Part shown: in pieces, positions 50,001 to 55,650 of the stretch
How positions within the stretch are numbered: position 1 is the stretch's first letter
Layout of the letters: every line of letters starts with the position of its first letter
Source of the DNA: Apostichopus japonicus
Lineage: Eukaryota > Echinodermata > Holothuroidea > Aspidochirotida > Stichopodidae
Direction of reading: 5' to 3'
DNA length: 64,000 bases
Assembly: GCF_037975245.1 (NCBI RefSeq)
Contig: NC_092563.1
Coordinates: 30,217,960 to 30,281,959 of the forward strand
Translations under genes and position numbers: made by a program
Notes under the pieces: model-generated
What the model was told of the DNA's origin: nothing
What the model saw: only the letters and a program-made list of their open reading frames with translations
Databases searched by the model: none

Positions 50001-51506
50001 CCCCATGTGCCCATGGAGGGTCATGTAGAAGGTTCAACATGTGCCAATGCCCAGTAGGTTACACTGGACCTGCCTGTCAAAAAGGTAAATGCCTGCATCA
50101 TTTTTACCATTATTCATTCCCTAACATCCCTTCAAATTCTGTTCTCTTTCTCCTCAATGTTTCATCAATGCAAACATTTAGATTTTCAAATCTTTTACAC
50201 CTTTGAGCTTGTCTATTAGCCCAGATTCCCCCCCCCCCCCATTCACCCAACCTGCCTCTTTAATTGAACACCATCCATACTCAGCCAATTTAGGGCAAAT
50301 ATCTTTGTCAGGGACTTTCAATTTCTAAAATGACTAATTAAATTTCTTGTTGCACAACAGCAGATATGTGCCTGTATGTACCGTAATAGTACAACCAGTT
50401 ATTCCTACCAGGAACGGTACTCGGTCATATCAACGTTGTCATTATTCATTAAAATGATGGCCTAATTTACATATTTGCATACATAATTACCACAAAACTA
50501 TTTATTTGAAATCCACAATTGCTCACATTACAGTCAATGGAAAGGTTGCAACAAGATAAAATATGCTCCTAAATTTTCACTATTAGTTTTAAAAATACAA
50601 CTTCTCTGAACAAGGAAGGTTTAACATAAAGTCTAGGTAATCCAAGAATAGAAAAAAAGAAGCTCAATAATCAATCTCTCCGTTTGCTTTATTTATTATG
50701 TCTTCTGTTCTACACCTAGATGTACTTTCAACCATGTGGTTCTAGTTTTCTTTCCCCATCTCTGCTTCTACAATTTATGAACACCAGTCATCTATTAAAT
50801 CATTCCCCTCTGTGGAATATCTAAATTTATAAATTATGCATTGCCTTAACTTTGACAAGCTTCCAACAAGGATCAAAACATTAAACCCTTCCTTTTTATA
50901 GTTTTCTTTGCCATGTGCTCATAACATGTTGTTCTTTGGATAGCAAAACATTTACAATAGCCCAAAGAAATAAATTTAGTATGGACTTACCTGATGAAGG
51001 AATGTTACTATAGCAACCTGTTTGTAAAATGGTGAATGTTGTTTTTCTCAGTAAGTGGTATTATTTTAATATAAATATTTCATGGGCTCAACGACACATA
51101 GCAAACATTTAACGTTTTATTTTAAGTAATGTTAATAATGTAGAGTTGATACTGAGTTTCAAGATGCAAATGTTGATTTGCCCGGTTCTGCCCTTATTTT
51201 GTCATGATGTCAACACCCTTTGAAACAAACTTATTAATATTTTTCAAGTCCTAAGCAACACATCTTGCCTACGTAGATATTCTCTTTGTGTAAATGAAAA
51301 ATTAGGGAGCTAAATTGATTTGAAGTTTAAAATGCTACGTGTTCAAGTTGTTTAATACCAGTATGCCCATTCGTGTTCTGATCTTGTGTTTGTTTCTCTC
51401 TTTATGTCAGCTACGTGTGTGTTACCGTGCATGAATGGAGGGCTCTGTATAGGTCCAAACAGGTGTCAGTGCCCTGCTAGGTATACAGGAGACAGATGTG
51501 AGACTT
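15595..51506 (+). CDS. Secreted or membrane-anchored FN3/EGF mosaic protein (3' end unresolved)
   Basis: Twenty-four exons can be chained: 15595-15660, 23673-23742, 25258-25575, 28587-28781, 29320-29427, 30245-30544, 31856-32146, 32468-32761, 33959-34234, 35420-35560, 37379-37513, 39046-39186, 40468-40599, 41269-41388, 42159-42287, 43270-43392, 44596-44721, 45299-45418, 46549-46671, 47207-47329, 47569-47694, 49285-49377, 49989-50084 and 51411-51506, about 1247 codons. Domain order is signal peptide, short linker, six FN3, twelve EGF (ten with D-x-[DN]-E-C calcium-binding starts), three short EGF with a CxPxCxxGxC pattern. Every junction after the first intron is phase 1, the classic symmetrical pattern of shuffled extracellular modules. 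A role in the extracellular matrix or as a cell-surface receptor or adhesion protein is inferred from architecture only. I do not recognise a named orthologue. The last exon ends at a good donor (GTGAGT), so more exons should lie downstream, perhaps beyond the window. Confidence 0.8.
15798..15945 (+). mobile_element. Left end of a GC-rich transposon-like element
   Basis: Starts CAGGCGCGTATCCAGG, followed by a G-run and the shared GC-rich core CTATCTAAGCGGAGCGCCAC (15841 on), then CAGATCACCGGAAACGGCAC. A matching inverted end lies at 17975-17990. Confidence 0.6.
16461..16900. mobile_element. End of a CATAGGCGTAGGAGG-type element interrupted by another insertion
   Basis: CATAGGCGTAGGAGGCGCGGC at 16461 and AGGGGTGCAGCCCCTAATTC after 16866 read as one element end, like that at 26225, split by the 377-bp insertion. 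The far end of this outer element was not located. Confidence 0.55.
16484..16860. mobile_element. Non-autonomous hAT-like element, 377 bp, nested
   Basis: Termini CAGTGGCGGAGC and GCTCTGCCACTG. Flanking 8-mers CGCGGCGG (16476-16483) and CGCGGCAG (16861-16868) match at 7 of 8 positions. Contains the shared GC-rich core at 16548-16588 in the direct orientation. No coding capacity. Confidence 0.75.
17200..17545. repeat. GC-rich repeat with internal direct duplication
   Basis: Shares the core CTAAGCGTAGCGCCACCATA then GGTTGGCGCGAAGCGTACAA, and duplicates the following segment (TTTTGGCCGAAAATG, CTCCCAGATCGCTGGAAATG) at 17310-17362 and 17390-17445. A G-run and a CGCCCCCAT end sit near 17512-17540. 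Probably another member of the same element group; ends not defined. Confidence 0.5.
17790..17990. repeat. Polypyrimidine tract and right end CCTGGATACGCACCTG
   Basis: A 150-bp C/T-only tract runs to a GC-rich terminus at 17941-17990 that is the inverted match of 15798-15813. Five bases (ATATG) match on the outer sides. Confidence 0.6.
18405..18690 (-). mobile_element. TA repeats with two tRNA-derived SINE fragments
   Basis: On the minus strand 18603-18673 reads as a tRNA-like head: TAGCCTAGTGGTTAGGGTG (A-box-like) and GGGTTCGAATCCCGG (B box and T-arm). A shorter piece lies at 18480-18565 after TA runs. The anticodon arm is not a standard match, so I call it a SINE, not a tRNA gene. Confidence 0.7.
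18690..19500 (-). mobile_element. tRNA-derived SINE copies in a TA-microsatellite cluster
   Basis: Two further tRNA-like heads at 19001-19072 and 19157-19229 (anticodon stem CCGC/GCGG in these copies), the shared segment AAATGAAAATCGTAATGAGT after each TA run, and a shared 5' portion from GTCCAGAGGTTCGA to GAACAGAC next to TA runs (18680-18868 and 19230-19430). Long TA runs (up to about 70 bp at 19428-19495) separate the units. Confidence 0.7.
20802..21172. mobile_element. Non-autonomous hAT-like element, 371 bp
   Basis: Termini CAGTGGCGTAGGAA and TTCCTACGCCCTTG, with 8-bp duplication CACCGCTA at 20794-20801 and 21173-21180. Subterminal G/C runs. Internally the phrase GCAATTTGGTGC occurs twice. 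Nearly identical to the copy at 55857. Confidence 0.9.
21646..22396. mobile_element. Non-autonomous hAT-like element, about 751 bp
   Basis: Termini CAAGGGCGGCGGAA and TTCCGCCGCCCTTG, perfect inverted repeats, flanked by ACAATCTG at 21638-21645 and 22397-22404. Inside, from 21725, is one end of a different element (CAAAGGCGTAGGAGCCCAGT) like the right end of the 26225 copy; its partner end is not seen. No transposase. Confidence 0.85.
22810..23083. mobile_element. Truncated copy of the 20802/55857 hAT-like element, inverted
   Basis: Starts CAAGGGCGTAGGAACC and runs through GCACCAAATTGCAT and AATGGAGTGGGTGTTGAAGT in reverse orientation, then stops at CACCCCCTCCTC without the other terminus. 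Confidence 0.8.
23330..23615 (-). mobile_element. tRNA-derived SINE, minus strand
   Basis: On the minus strand, 23612-23545 is tRNA-like (GTGGTAGCCAATTGGCCAAG, AGGTTCGAGCCCTGG B box), followed by CACTTTATCTCCATTGCCTC, CACCCAGGTGTATAAATGGG and a CTGCACCCTATGGGAAGTCC tail. It ends 57 bp before the exon 2 acceptor. A related copy is at 31415. Confidence 0.75.
23673..23742 (+). CDS. Exon 2: short linker
   Basis: Acceptor GTTTCATTTCAG, donor GTAAGA at 23743, 70 nt, converting phase 0 to phase 1. Encodes [20 protein letters not shown] and a few more residues, with no domain. It is the only exon found that links the signal peptide to the phase-1 FN3 exons. Confidence 0.65.
23743..25257 (+). other. 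Intron 2, GGCCTA-rich
   Basis: No gene. 23870-24070 is unusually rich in AGGCCTA/CCTAGG phrases. The remainder is AT-rich. A C-run lies near 25130. Confidence 0.5.
25258..25575 (+). CDS. Exon 3: FN3 domain 1
   Basis: 318 nt, phase 1-1. FN3 landmarks: IQVEWAV (strand B Trp), [10 protein letters not shown] (strand C), [13 protein letters not shown] (strand F L..Y.v.V). Donor GTGAGT. Confidence 0.85.
26225..26510. mobile_element. Non-autonomous hAT-like element, 286 bp
   Basis: Termini CATAGGTGTAGGAG and CTCCTACGCTTATG, with 8-bp duplication CCTGTCAG at 26217-26224 and 26511-26518. Subterminal G-run followed by C-run (GGGGGGGCTGCAGCCCCCCC) can fold back. Related to fragments at 16461 and 21725. 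Confidence 0.88.
26519..28586 (+). other. Rest of intron 3
   Basis: No coding exon recognised. A G-rich patch at 27675-27750 (AGCCGGGGGGGG, CCCTGGCCCTGGGGTCAATT) resembles patches at 40215-40275 and 47360-47440 and may be a degraded repeat. Confidence 0.4.
28587..28781 (+). CDS. Exon 4: FN3 domain 2, first half
   Basis: 195 nt, phase 1-1. [20 protein letters not shown] then VTWNPP and [13 protein letters not shown]. The FN3 fold is split between this and the next exon. Confidence 0.9.
29320..29427 (+). CDS. Exon 5: FN3 domain 2, second half
   Basis: 108 nt. [20 protein letters not shown] then GPYTPW completes strands F and G. Acceptor GGATCTAG, donor GTAAGC. Confidence 0.88.
30245..30544 (+). 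CDS. Exon 6: FN3 domain 3
   Basis: 300 nt, phase 1-1. Begins [27 protein letters not shown] and [20 protein letters not shown] are the FN3 core strands. An acidic EEEEAD loop follows strand B. Confidence 0.9.
31050..31328 (+). pseudogene. Relic FN3 exon, frameshifted
   Basis: One frame gives [18 protein letters not shown] and [17 protein letters not shown]; a second frame then gives [18 protein letters not shown] and TLHEPI, ending at a GTAAGA-like donor near 31321. Both parts align with neighbouring FN3 exons (compare FSLYYGIE and [18 protein letters not shown] in FN3-4), but they are out of frame, apparently by a small deletion near 31235 where other copies have the L.PDT.YTF loop. The 5' part is eroded by a C-tract. 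It is left out of the gene model. Confidence 0.75.
31415..31690 (+). mobile_element. tRNA-derived SINE, plus strand, diverged
   Basis: Same order as the 23.3-23.6 kb copy: tRNA-like head remnant, GGGCAAGGCAGTTTAACTCC, ACAGGTGTATAAATGGGCAC, then GGCTGCACCCTGTGGGAGGT. The B box is degraded. It sits between the relic FN3 exon and FN3-4. Confidence 0.7.
31856..32146 (+). CDS. Exon 7: FN3 domain 4
   Basis: 291 nt, phase 1-1. [49 protein letters not shown]. Very similar to FN3-3, FN3-5 and FN3-6, so these are recent tandem exon duplicates. Confidence 0.92.
32468..32761 (+). CDS. Exon 8: FN3 domain 5
   Basis: 294 nt, phase 1-1. [51 protein letters not shown]. Its 3' end and donor are copied three more times in the next intron. 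Confidence 0.92.
32790..33090 (+). repeat. Tandem copies of the FN3-5 exon end plus donor
   Basis: Three further copies of the exon 3' end (AATGATATCGGGGACAGTG.. to CTGAACTAGT) each followed by a GT donor and the same intron start. Donors at 32762 (real), 32854, 32969 and 33058. Spacing alternates (92, 115, 89 bp) because one copy carries extra exon sequence (TATCCTACAATGATATTGGG). Confidence 0.92.
33630..33835. repeat. Dispersed repeat related to 63235-63475
   Basis: Shared ordered phrases with the 63.2 kb block: GGGATGTGGC, TTCTGAGGCATA, AGGTCT..AACT, AACTACTTTT, GGGGTTGAA and GGGTGTGTATGTG/GGTGGATGTGTAC. Moderate divergence; element type unknown. Confidence 0.55.
33959..34234 (+). CDS. 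Exon 9: FN3 domain 6
   Basis: 276 nt, phase 1-1. [41 protein letters not shown]. Donor GTCAGT. Confidence 0.9.
34638..35128. repeat. Complex tandem repeat (about 140-bp units with nested 21-bp units)
   Basis: Three copies of a unit starting CCTGCATACCTAAGCTCAGT, containing ACTGGTTTATAGAAGATATC and ending CACCTAACGACCAGT. Between the first and second, CCTGCATACCTAACGACCAGT is repeated four times. Confidence 0.9.
35241..35353. repeat. Near-perfect inverted repeat, 50-bp arms, 13-bp loop
   Basis: 35241-35290 and 35304-35353 are reverse complements with a single mismatch (ATCCTGC against ATTCTGC). The arms contain GGCCTGACGTTTCGATCCTAG. It lies 67 bp before the EGF-1 exon. Confidence 0.93.
35420..35560 (+). 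CDS. Exon 10: EGF domain 1
   Basis: 141 nt, phase 1-1. Six cysteines: [24 protein letters not shown]. No D-x-D-E-C start, so it is probably not the calcium-binding type. The donor GTTCGT is weak. Confidence 0.88.
36405..37225. repeat. 62-bp minisatellite, about 13 copies
   Basis: The unit holds ACTATTACCAGTTATAACTT, ACATATGTTAGTACCCCAG and AGGAGGACGTTTGTATTG. Variant types (GAAGAAGTT, GAAGAAGAT, GGAGGACGT) alternate in blocks, suggesting higher-order duplication. Ends about 150 bp before the EGF-2 exon. Confidence 0.95.
37379..37513 (+). CDS. Exon 11: EGF domain 2 (calcium-binding type), GC donor
   Basis: [33 protein letters not shown]. Acceptor TTCATTCAG. The only phase-1 donor at the domain end is AAG|GCAGGT, a GC-AG intron; the nearby GTTACA donor would break the frame. 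Confidence 0.85.
37855..38045. repeat. (TA)n microsatellite, two long tracts
   Basis: Long TA runs broken by a short CGATTTTCATTTATATACA segment. That segment resembles the 5' end of the SINE unit at 18.4-19.3 kb, which also abuts TA runs. Confidence 0.9.
39046..39186 (+). CDS. Exon 12: EGF domain 3 (calcium-binding type)
   Basis: [30 protein letters not shown], ending SSGNCI. Acceptor TTTTCACAG, donor GTAAGT at 39187. Confidence 0.92.
39165..39465 (+). repeat. Tandem copies of the EGF-3 exon end plus donor
   Basis: The exon end AATTCAAGTGGAAACTGCATTG with its GTAAGT donor and about 80 bp of intron is copied twice more. Donors at 39187 (real), 39295 and 39393. The repeated intron part includes a good acceptor, CTCTTGTGTTTACAG. 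Confidence 0.93.
39247..39294 (+). other. Candidate 48-nt cassette exon produced by the duplication
   Basis: Flanked by TCTTGTGTTTACAG and GTAAGT, phase 1 on both sides, and open: it would add [16 protein letters not shown] after EGF-3. The next copy (39356-39392) is 38 nt and hits a stop in this phase. No transcript evidence is available. Confidence 0.35.
40468..40599 (+). CDS. Exon 13: EGF domain 4 (calcium-binding type)
   Basis: [39 protein letters not shown]. Donor GTGAGA, phase 1-1. Confidence 0.92.
41269..41388 (+). CDS. Exon 14: EGF domain 5 (calcium-binding type)
   Basis: [31 protein letters not shown]. Donor GTAGGA. Confidence 0.92.
42159..42287 (+). CDS. Exon 15: EGF domain 6 (calcium-binding type)
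   Basis: [37 protein letters not shown]. Donor GTATAC. Confidence 0.92.
43270..43392 (+). CDS. Exon 16: EGF domain 7 (calcium-binding type)
   Basis: [37 protein letters not shown]. Donor GTGAGG. Confidence 0.92.
43450..44240. repeat. 42-bp minisatellite, about 19 copies
   Basis: The unit TGGGTGTAAATGTTACATAG plus CCAAGGCTGATTCACACCTGAC is repeated with few changes in the intron after EGF-7. Its length is a multiple of three and it contains no stop in one frame on each strand, which creates long but spurious reading frames. Translation from the preceding exon meets a stop before reaching it. Confidence 0.95.
44596..44721 (+). CDS. Exon 17: EGF domain 8 (calcium-binding type)
   Basis: [32 protein letters not shown]. 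Acceptor CTTTGTAAG, donor GTAGAA. Confidence 0.9.
45299..45418 (+). CDS. Exon 18: EGF domain 9 (calcium-binding type)
   Basis: [31 protein letters not shown]. Acceptor TTTCTAG, donor GTGAGT. Confidence 0.92.
45735..46230. repeat. Dispersed-repeat-like block with internal direct repeat and TGACCTTTGACC motifs
   Basis: Two related halves share the phrases TGACCTTTGAC(C), CTACATA(C/T)TGTGTGGTTAAT-like, and AATGGCTAAAAACA(G/A)TTTTT. The TGACCTTTGACC copies at about 45754 and 45895 read AGGTCAAAGGTCA-like on the other strand, a DR1 nuclear-receptor motif. The block ends in a short (ACTC)n run. Element type unknown. Confidence 0.55.
46549..46671 (+). CDS. Exon 19: EGF domain 10 (calcium-binding type)
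   Basis: [31 protein letters not shown]. Acceptor CTTGTTAAG, donor GTGATT (weak). Confidence 0.88.
47207..47329 (+). CDS. Exon 20: EGF domain 11
   Basis: [32 protein letters not shown]. The start is DVTNC, so the calcium-site glutamate is replaced. Acceptor TTTTGAAAG, donor GTAAGT. Confidence 0.9.
47569..47694 (+). CDS. Exon 21: EGF domain 12 (calcium-binding type)
   Basis: [30 protein letters not shown]. Acceptor CTCTTTGTAG, donor GTAAGT, phase 1. Confidence 0.92.
47795..48720. repeat. 81-bp minisatellite, about 11 copies
   Basis: The unit holds CTAGCTTGAGCAATGTGTAG, TGTAAGCCGGTAGGTTGATC, AAGCCTAAGGCCTCTAAGGG and CCCTCAGACACATCACTATA. 81 is a multiple of three, giving a spurious 259-codon frame on the minus strand. 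It lies in the intron after EGF-12. Confidence 0.95.
49285..49377 (+). CDS. Exon 22: short EGF domain 13
   Basis: 93 nt, phase 1-1. [20 protein letters not shown] then PTGYGGQTC. The short CxPxCxxGxC form without a calcium motif is typical of EGF repeats near the end of matrix and receptor proteins. Confidence 0.92.
49989..50084 (+). CDS. Exon 23: short EGF domain 14
   Basis: 96 nt. [20 protein letters not shown] then [11 protein letters not shown]. Acceptor TTCTATAG, donor GTAAAT. Confidence 0.92.
51411..51506 (+). CDS. Exon 24: short EGF domain 15 (last recognised exon)
   Basis: 96 nt. [20 protein letters not shown] then [11 protein letters not shown]. Acceptor TTTATGTCAG, donor GTGAGT at 51507. 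If the donor is skipped, the frame stays open to 51751. Confidence 0.9.
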
Positions 51507-52500
51507 GTGAGTATCATCTTTACATTATCTACATTTATCTACATACACCATACTTGACATATGTCTGTATTTGTATTCTAGCACAATTATCTCTACTTGC
51601 GGCATTTTTAAAATATATAGGCTTTTTTTATTTTAATATACTTAAGGCTGATGGGTCAATCCATGATCTTTCCTTGCGGGCCAGACAGCAACCCCTGCAT
51701 CTTAAATCTCCTCTCACCTCCTCCAACTTGTATGACCACTGTCCAAAGTAATCAAATCTGTGGCAAACCTCATTGTCAGATCTGTCAACATTTAATCACA
51801 GGTATAGATGTATATATATGTACATATATATATTAATATGTTATTATTATATATATCTAGTTATTACACTGATGGCGATCTCATTTTGCATGAAATCAAA
51901 CTTTCAATGTAATAGCTGATCCAAACAGAGAATAAACATAATTTCCATTAAGTTTGTTTGGCAAGCTTCCTATAATCTTGTGAAGGCTTTTTTCTCCCAA
52001 TAAATTCACAGTGACTTTGATAATTTATCTCACATTTATAATTCTCATTTATTTTTGTCAACTTTTACATTTAAATATCAACAAGCATTTTTCCTTATGG
52101 AAAGATAGGCTATGTGCAATATGGATATCAATTCAGCATAATGAAGCTTTATTAAAAGTAAAAGAGGTTTATTACAACATTCAGTCATCATTTACATTCA
52201 ATATCAAGAACAATGCCAATGAATCAACACAAGGAAGGATATCAAACAGAAAGGTATTCTCTTTTTCATGATTCAAATTGAAAAAAAGAAATAAGAATGA
52301 GCAAATATAGATAGGACACTATAGTTTTACATAAAATGTTAAGTATTTCTTGTAGTGCTAGAAAAGAGACCAAAGATTTATGGAGTTTTTTCTCCATGTT
52401 TATCAAAGACACAGTCTTTCAGGTAAACTGAAAGACTCCTAGTGTAGTAACACATGATTTAAGAATTTAGCTGCAATTATCTCTATTTCGGGAAAGTCCC

Positions 52501-53694
52501 TTACGACAGATTTGCTTCGGGTGACACAGAACTTTCACTTTTGTCTGTCTTGATCTGCATCATCGTGGAAACGGTATAAACACTTTGCTGATGCGAGGAA
52601 CGAACAGAACGAAAGTTAGCATTGGTGAACGGCTTGAAGCAGCAAACAGACCTGAACATAGCCTGACGGTACTGATGACTCCCCATGTTATATATGATCG
52701 GGTTAACCGTAGAGTTTAATATCATACACAACGCCATGTAAGACGCCCAGTGCCAGGCTCCTTCGATGAAGTCAAATTGGTCATGTCCTGGATTCTGCTG
52801 ACTGTTCGCTGTGAATGCTTGAGCAAGTCGAGTGTCAAAATATTTCCGTAGTCCATTTAGGGCAAAGTAGATGAATGTGTTAGCAAAGAGGACAATAATG
52901 ACCTGTCTTCGGTTCCTTTTACTTTTCTTGTTGTGTTCTTTGCTGGTGCTCACCGTGTCCCTGGCTGATTTGTACATTGCATAAATCACACAGGAGTACA
53001 GTATGGCACTAATGAGAAACGGTATGAGAGAAGGACCAACCAGCAAAACAAGTAAAAAGACAGCGAGGGCCTGGCTGTCCCCAAAATAAAACATATAAGC
53101 ATATCCCCCTGTGAAGAGGATAGACACAACTACCACCAGAAACACAGATTTAACCAAAAAGGAACCCTTTCGTAAGTTTGTGAACGGGTAGCAAATTGCT
53201 CGAAATCTCTCGTATGCAATGACTATGAGCACACCCTCCGAGAAATGTTCACAAAGAGAGTAAAACCAGACAGGCCCCACAACGAGTGGTTTTGCAAAGG
53301 CTTTCTTCCATGAGATGCCAGCGTTGAAGAAAGGGTAAAGGATGTAAACCAGTTCATTGGTTAAGATGAAGATGTCAATGATGGAGAGGACACAGAGGAG
53401 ACGGTTCATAACGCTCCTCCTCAGCGTGAGACTCTTAAAGATGGTGAGGAGGAAAAGACCATTGGTACAGTAACCAACACCAATCAGGCCCAGCCATAGT
53501 GATATGTGCAGGATCTGTCTAGCATCTTTGGGGTGGTCAACAATGGTCAGGTACATGCACAAACGGTGCGGGTACTGAATCGTTTCAAAGATGGTGCCGT
53601 TCATGATGTGATCCCTCGCATCACCATAAAACAATACCTTTTTATTTTGGTTAAGTTTTTTAATTCTTTGAAGTGTCACACGAATCAATGGCAA
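52501..53694 (-). CDS. Rhodopsin-family (class A) GPCR, orphan, single exon
   Basis: An intact 397-codon frame with seven hydrophobic segments, so a plasma-membrane receptor coupling to G proteins. Landmarks: YCTNGLF in TM1, LSIIDIF with the TM2 aspartate, AYERFRAICYP at the end of TM3 (ERF in place of DRY), SLIPF proline in TM5, NSTVNPIIY in TM7, then a CC pair near the C-tail that could be palmitoylated. There is no CWxP motif in TM6 and no TM4 tryptophan, so it is divergent. It most resembles invertebrate peptide-receptor-like (FMRFamide-receptor-like) expansions, an impression, not a search result. The first Met (53694) adds a basic, non-signal leader; Met31 (codon 53604-53602), followed by an NGT glycosylation site, may be the real start. 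An acceptor-like GATACAG just upstream (minus strand) leaves a 5' non-coding exon possible. Confidence 0.9.
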   Translation of the reverse strand: MPLIRVTLQRIKKLNQNKKVLFYGDARDHIMNGTIFETIQYPHRLCMYLTIVDHPKDARQILHISLWLGLIGVGYCTNGLFLLTIFKSLTLRRSVMNRLLCVLSIIDIFILTNELVYILYPFFNAGISWKKAFAKPLVVGPVWFYSLCEHFSEGVLIVIAYERFRAICYPFTNLRKGSFLVKSVFLVVVVSILFTGGYAYMFYFGDSQALAVFLLVLLVGPSLIPFLISAILYSCVIYAMYKSARDTVSTSKEHNKKSKRNRRQVIIVLFANTFIYFALNGLRKYFDTRLAQAFTANSQQNPGHDQFDFIEGAWHWASYMALCMILNSTVNPIIYNMGSHQYRQAMFRSVCCFKPFTNANFRSVRSSHQQSVYTVSTMMQIKTDKSESSVSPEANLS

Positions 53695-53724
53695 GTCTCT
53701 GTATCAATTTCAGGACAAAAATAA

Positions 53725-55650
53725 AATGTTAGGGCTTTTGTGAATCACAAGCATACAAGAGATCCTTCAACTAAGCAATAAAACCATAAACAAAACAAGA
53801 AATAAACAATAAAATAAACAATAAAACAAATAAATAAATATATAAATAAGTAAGTCAATAAAATTGTTGATAAATTGTCTAATATTTTACTTAGATTGGA
53901 CTCATCAACATATTTTCACATATTTTATACAGCTCTGCTTTTGTCAGTTGTCAACAAACTGATTTCCAATCCTAAACAATGTTTATTTTGAGAGTCAGCA
54001 TCTATTCTGGTCAGTGTAATGTCCTCTTTATAGTCCCTCTGAGAGGCAGTAGTTATTTTAATTTCTTCCCACAAGTTATTCCACAAAATTCAATCAGACA
54101 CTGGAAGTGTTTTGTTGAGAACCATCTCAAGTAGGTGTAGATTGTCCGATGCATCAAGGTTCCTTTACATCTTCTGGCCTCTGGACTTGATTTTATTGGA
54201 GGGGGGGGGGGGTGTCTTGAATAGTTTAATCGTTCTTCAAATTATTGTAAAGTACCAATGCTTGATGTGCTGTGAGTTTGACTCTGATGATATCTGAAAG
54301 GAAGAAACAAAAAGAAGGATAAAAGAGATGTGAGGTGAATATGAAATGAAACCAGTCACACTTTGTAGAATGTTTGCTATTCATTGTCTTGATCTTGTGA
54401 AAAGAACTAGAACTATGCATCAAGCCTATTGAGCATTAATTGTTAATAGACCAAGGAGTGTTCTGAAAGTTGCAGGAGGGTTCATGCAGTAGAAGAGGAC
54501 CTAGCATCATGGATCTGGGCCAACCAACTAGACGGGTGGAATATTTTGTTTTCTAAATAACAGATATTTCAGCTTAAACTTTCCCTCTACGAGTATTGTG
54601 CTGTCATATAGAGAATTGAGTGCAAAATGCAACTTTAAAGCAATTTGTTTCATTTGCTACTGAAACTTCCTTCCTATCCTCCCCTCCTCCCCTCACCCTT
54701 ACCCCCCCCCCCCCTCTGTGGCCCTCTCTCCACCTTATAATCTTGTATTCAAACTTGGACAGGTCTTTACATAATCAGGCACAAGGGTAATTGTTACTTG
54801 GAGACAATCAGACTCCATGATTGAAAGATAAGCAGAGCAGATGCGATTTGTCAATCGTTCTGTGTAATTTATCTGTTAGTTTGACCTGCATTTCTTGTTT
54901 CTTACTGAACATACAAACTCTGATCTATGTTTGGTTGTCTGTATACTGCCGATTTGGTCTACATGATCTTGAAAGAGACTTGATATCCAGTCAGGTGTGA
55001 TAAGTAAACACAACAGTCCCCTCTCTCCATCCTTGATATTATTACCAGATTCTTTCGGATTCTTGAAGTTTTAAATTGAATGAAACTGGAGATGCAGACT
55101 TAGAAAATTGGATTTTTCAGGTATTGATTATGAAAAGTGTTATCGTGGTGGAAATAATTTATGTTTTAACTGTATGCCAAAGCTAGGCTGTCCTTTAGCT
55201 ATTTGAAGTAGAGTGAATCCCTACAAGTATATTCTTCAAGATGTGATCTTGGTTGGATAATTATCAGTTGCAGGTCGTCAGTATTGGCAGCCCCTAAATT
55301 TAGCATACTTAAAACTTGCTAAAAGTTGCCAAAACTACCTCGTGGAATGTTTTAATTTAGTTTATGCACAGACGTAGCAGAACAGACGTAGCAGAACCTT
55401 GAATTATAGACTATTCAATATCTCAATGAAGATGGCAGTCAAATGCCTTTGAAGTTTTTGGGAGCAGCACTGATGACCAGAAGCAAGTATGTAATATTAT
55501 AGCACAATTATATGGGGTTTGTACATAGCCTTGTTGAAATACGTTTCATACAGAAATATGTATAAAATAGGTTAAATAGTAAAATGTGCATCATGCACAA
55601 TTATGTTTGGAAGGACTCGAAGCCATGGTTAAATATCATGTACCATGCAC
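53725..55650. other. No gene recognised; upstream side of the GPCR
   Basis: Contains the presumed GPCR promoter and 5' exon region, an A/T-rich AAATAAATA stretch at 53815-53860, and G and C runs at 54200 and 54702. No EGF- or FN3-like exon on the plus strand. Confidence 0.45.
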
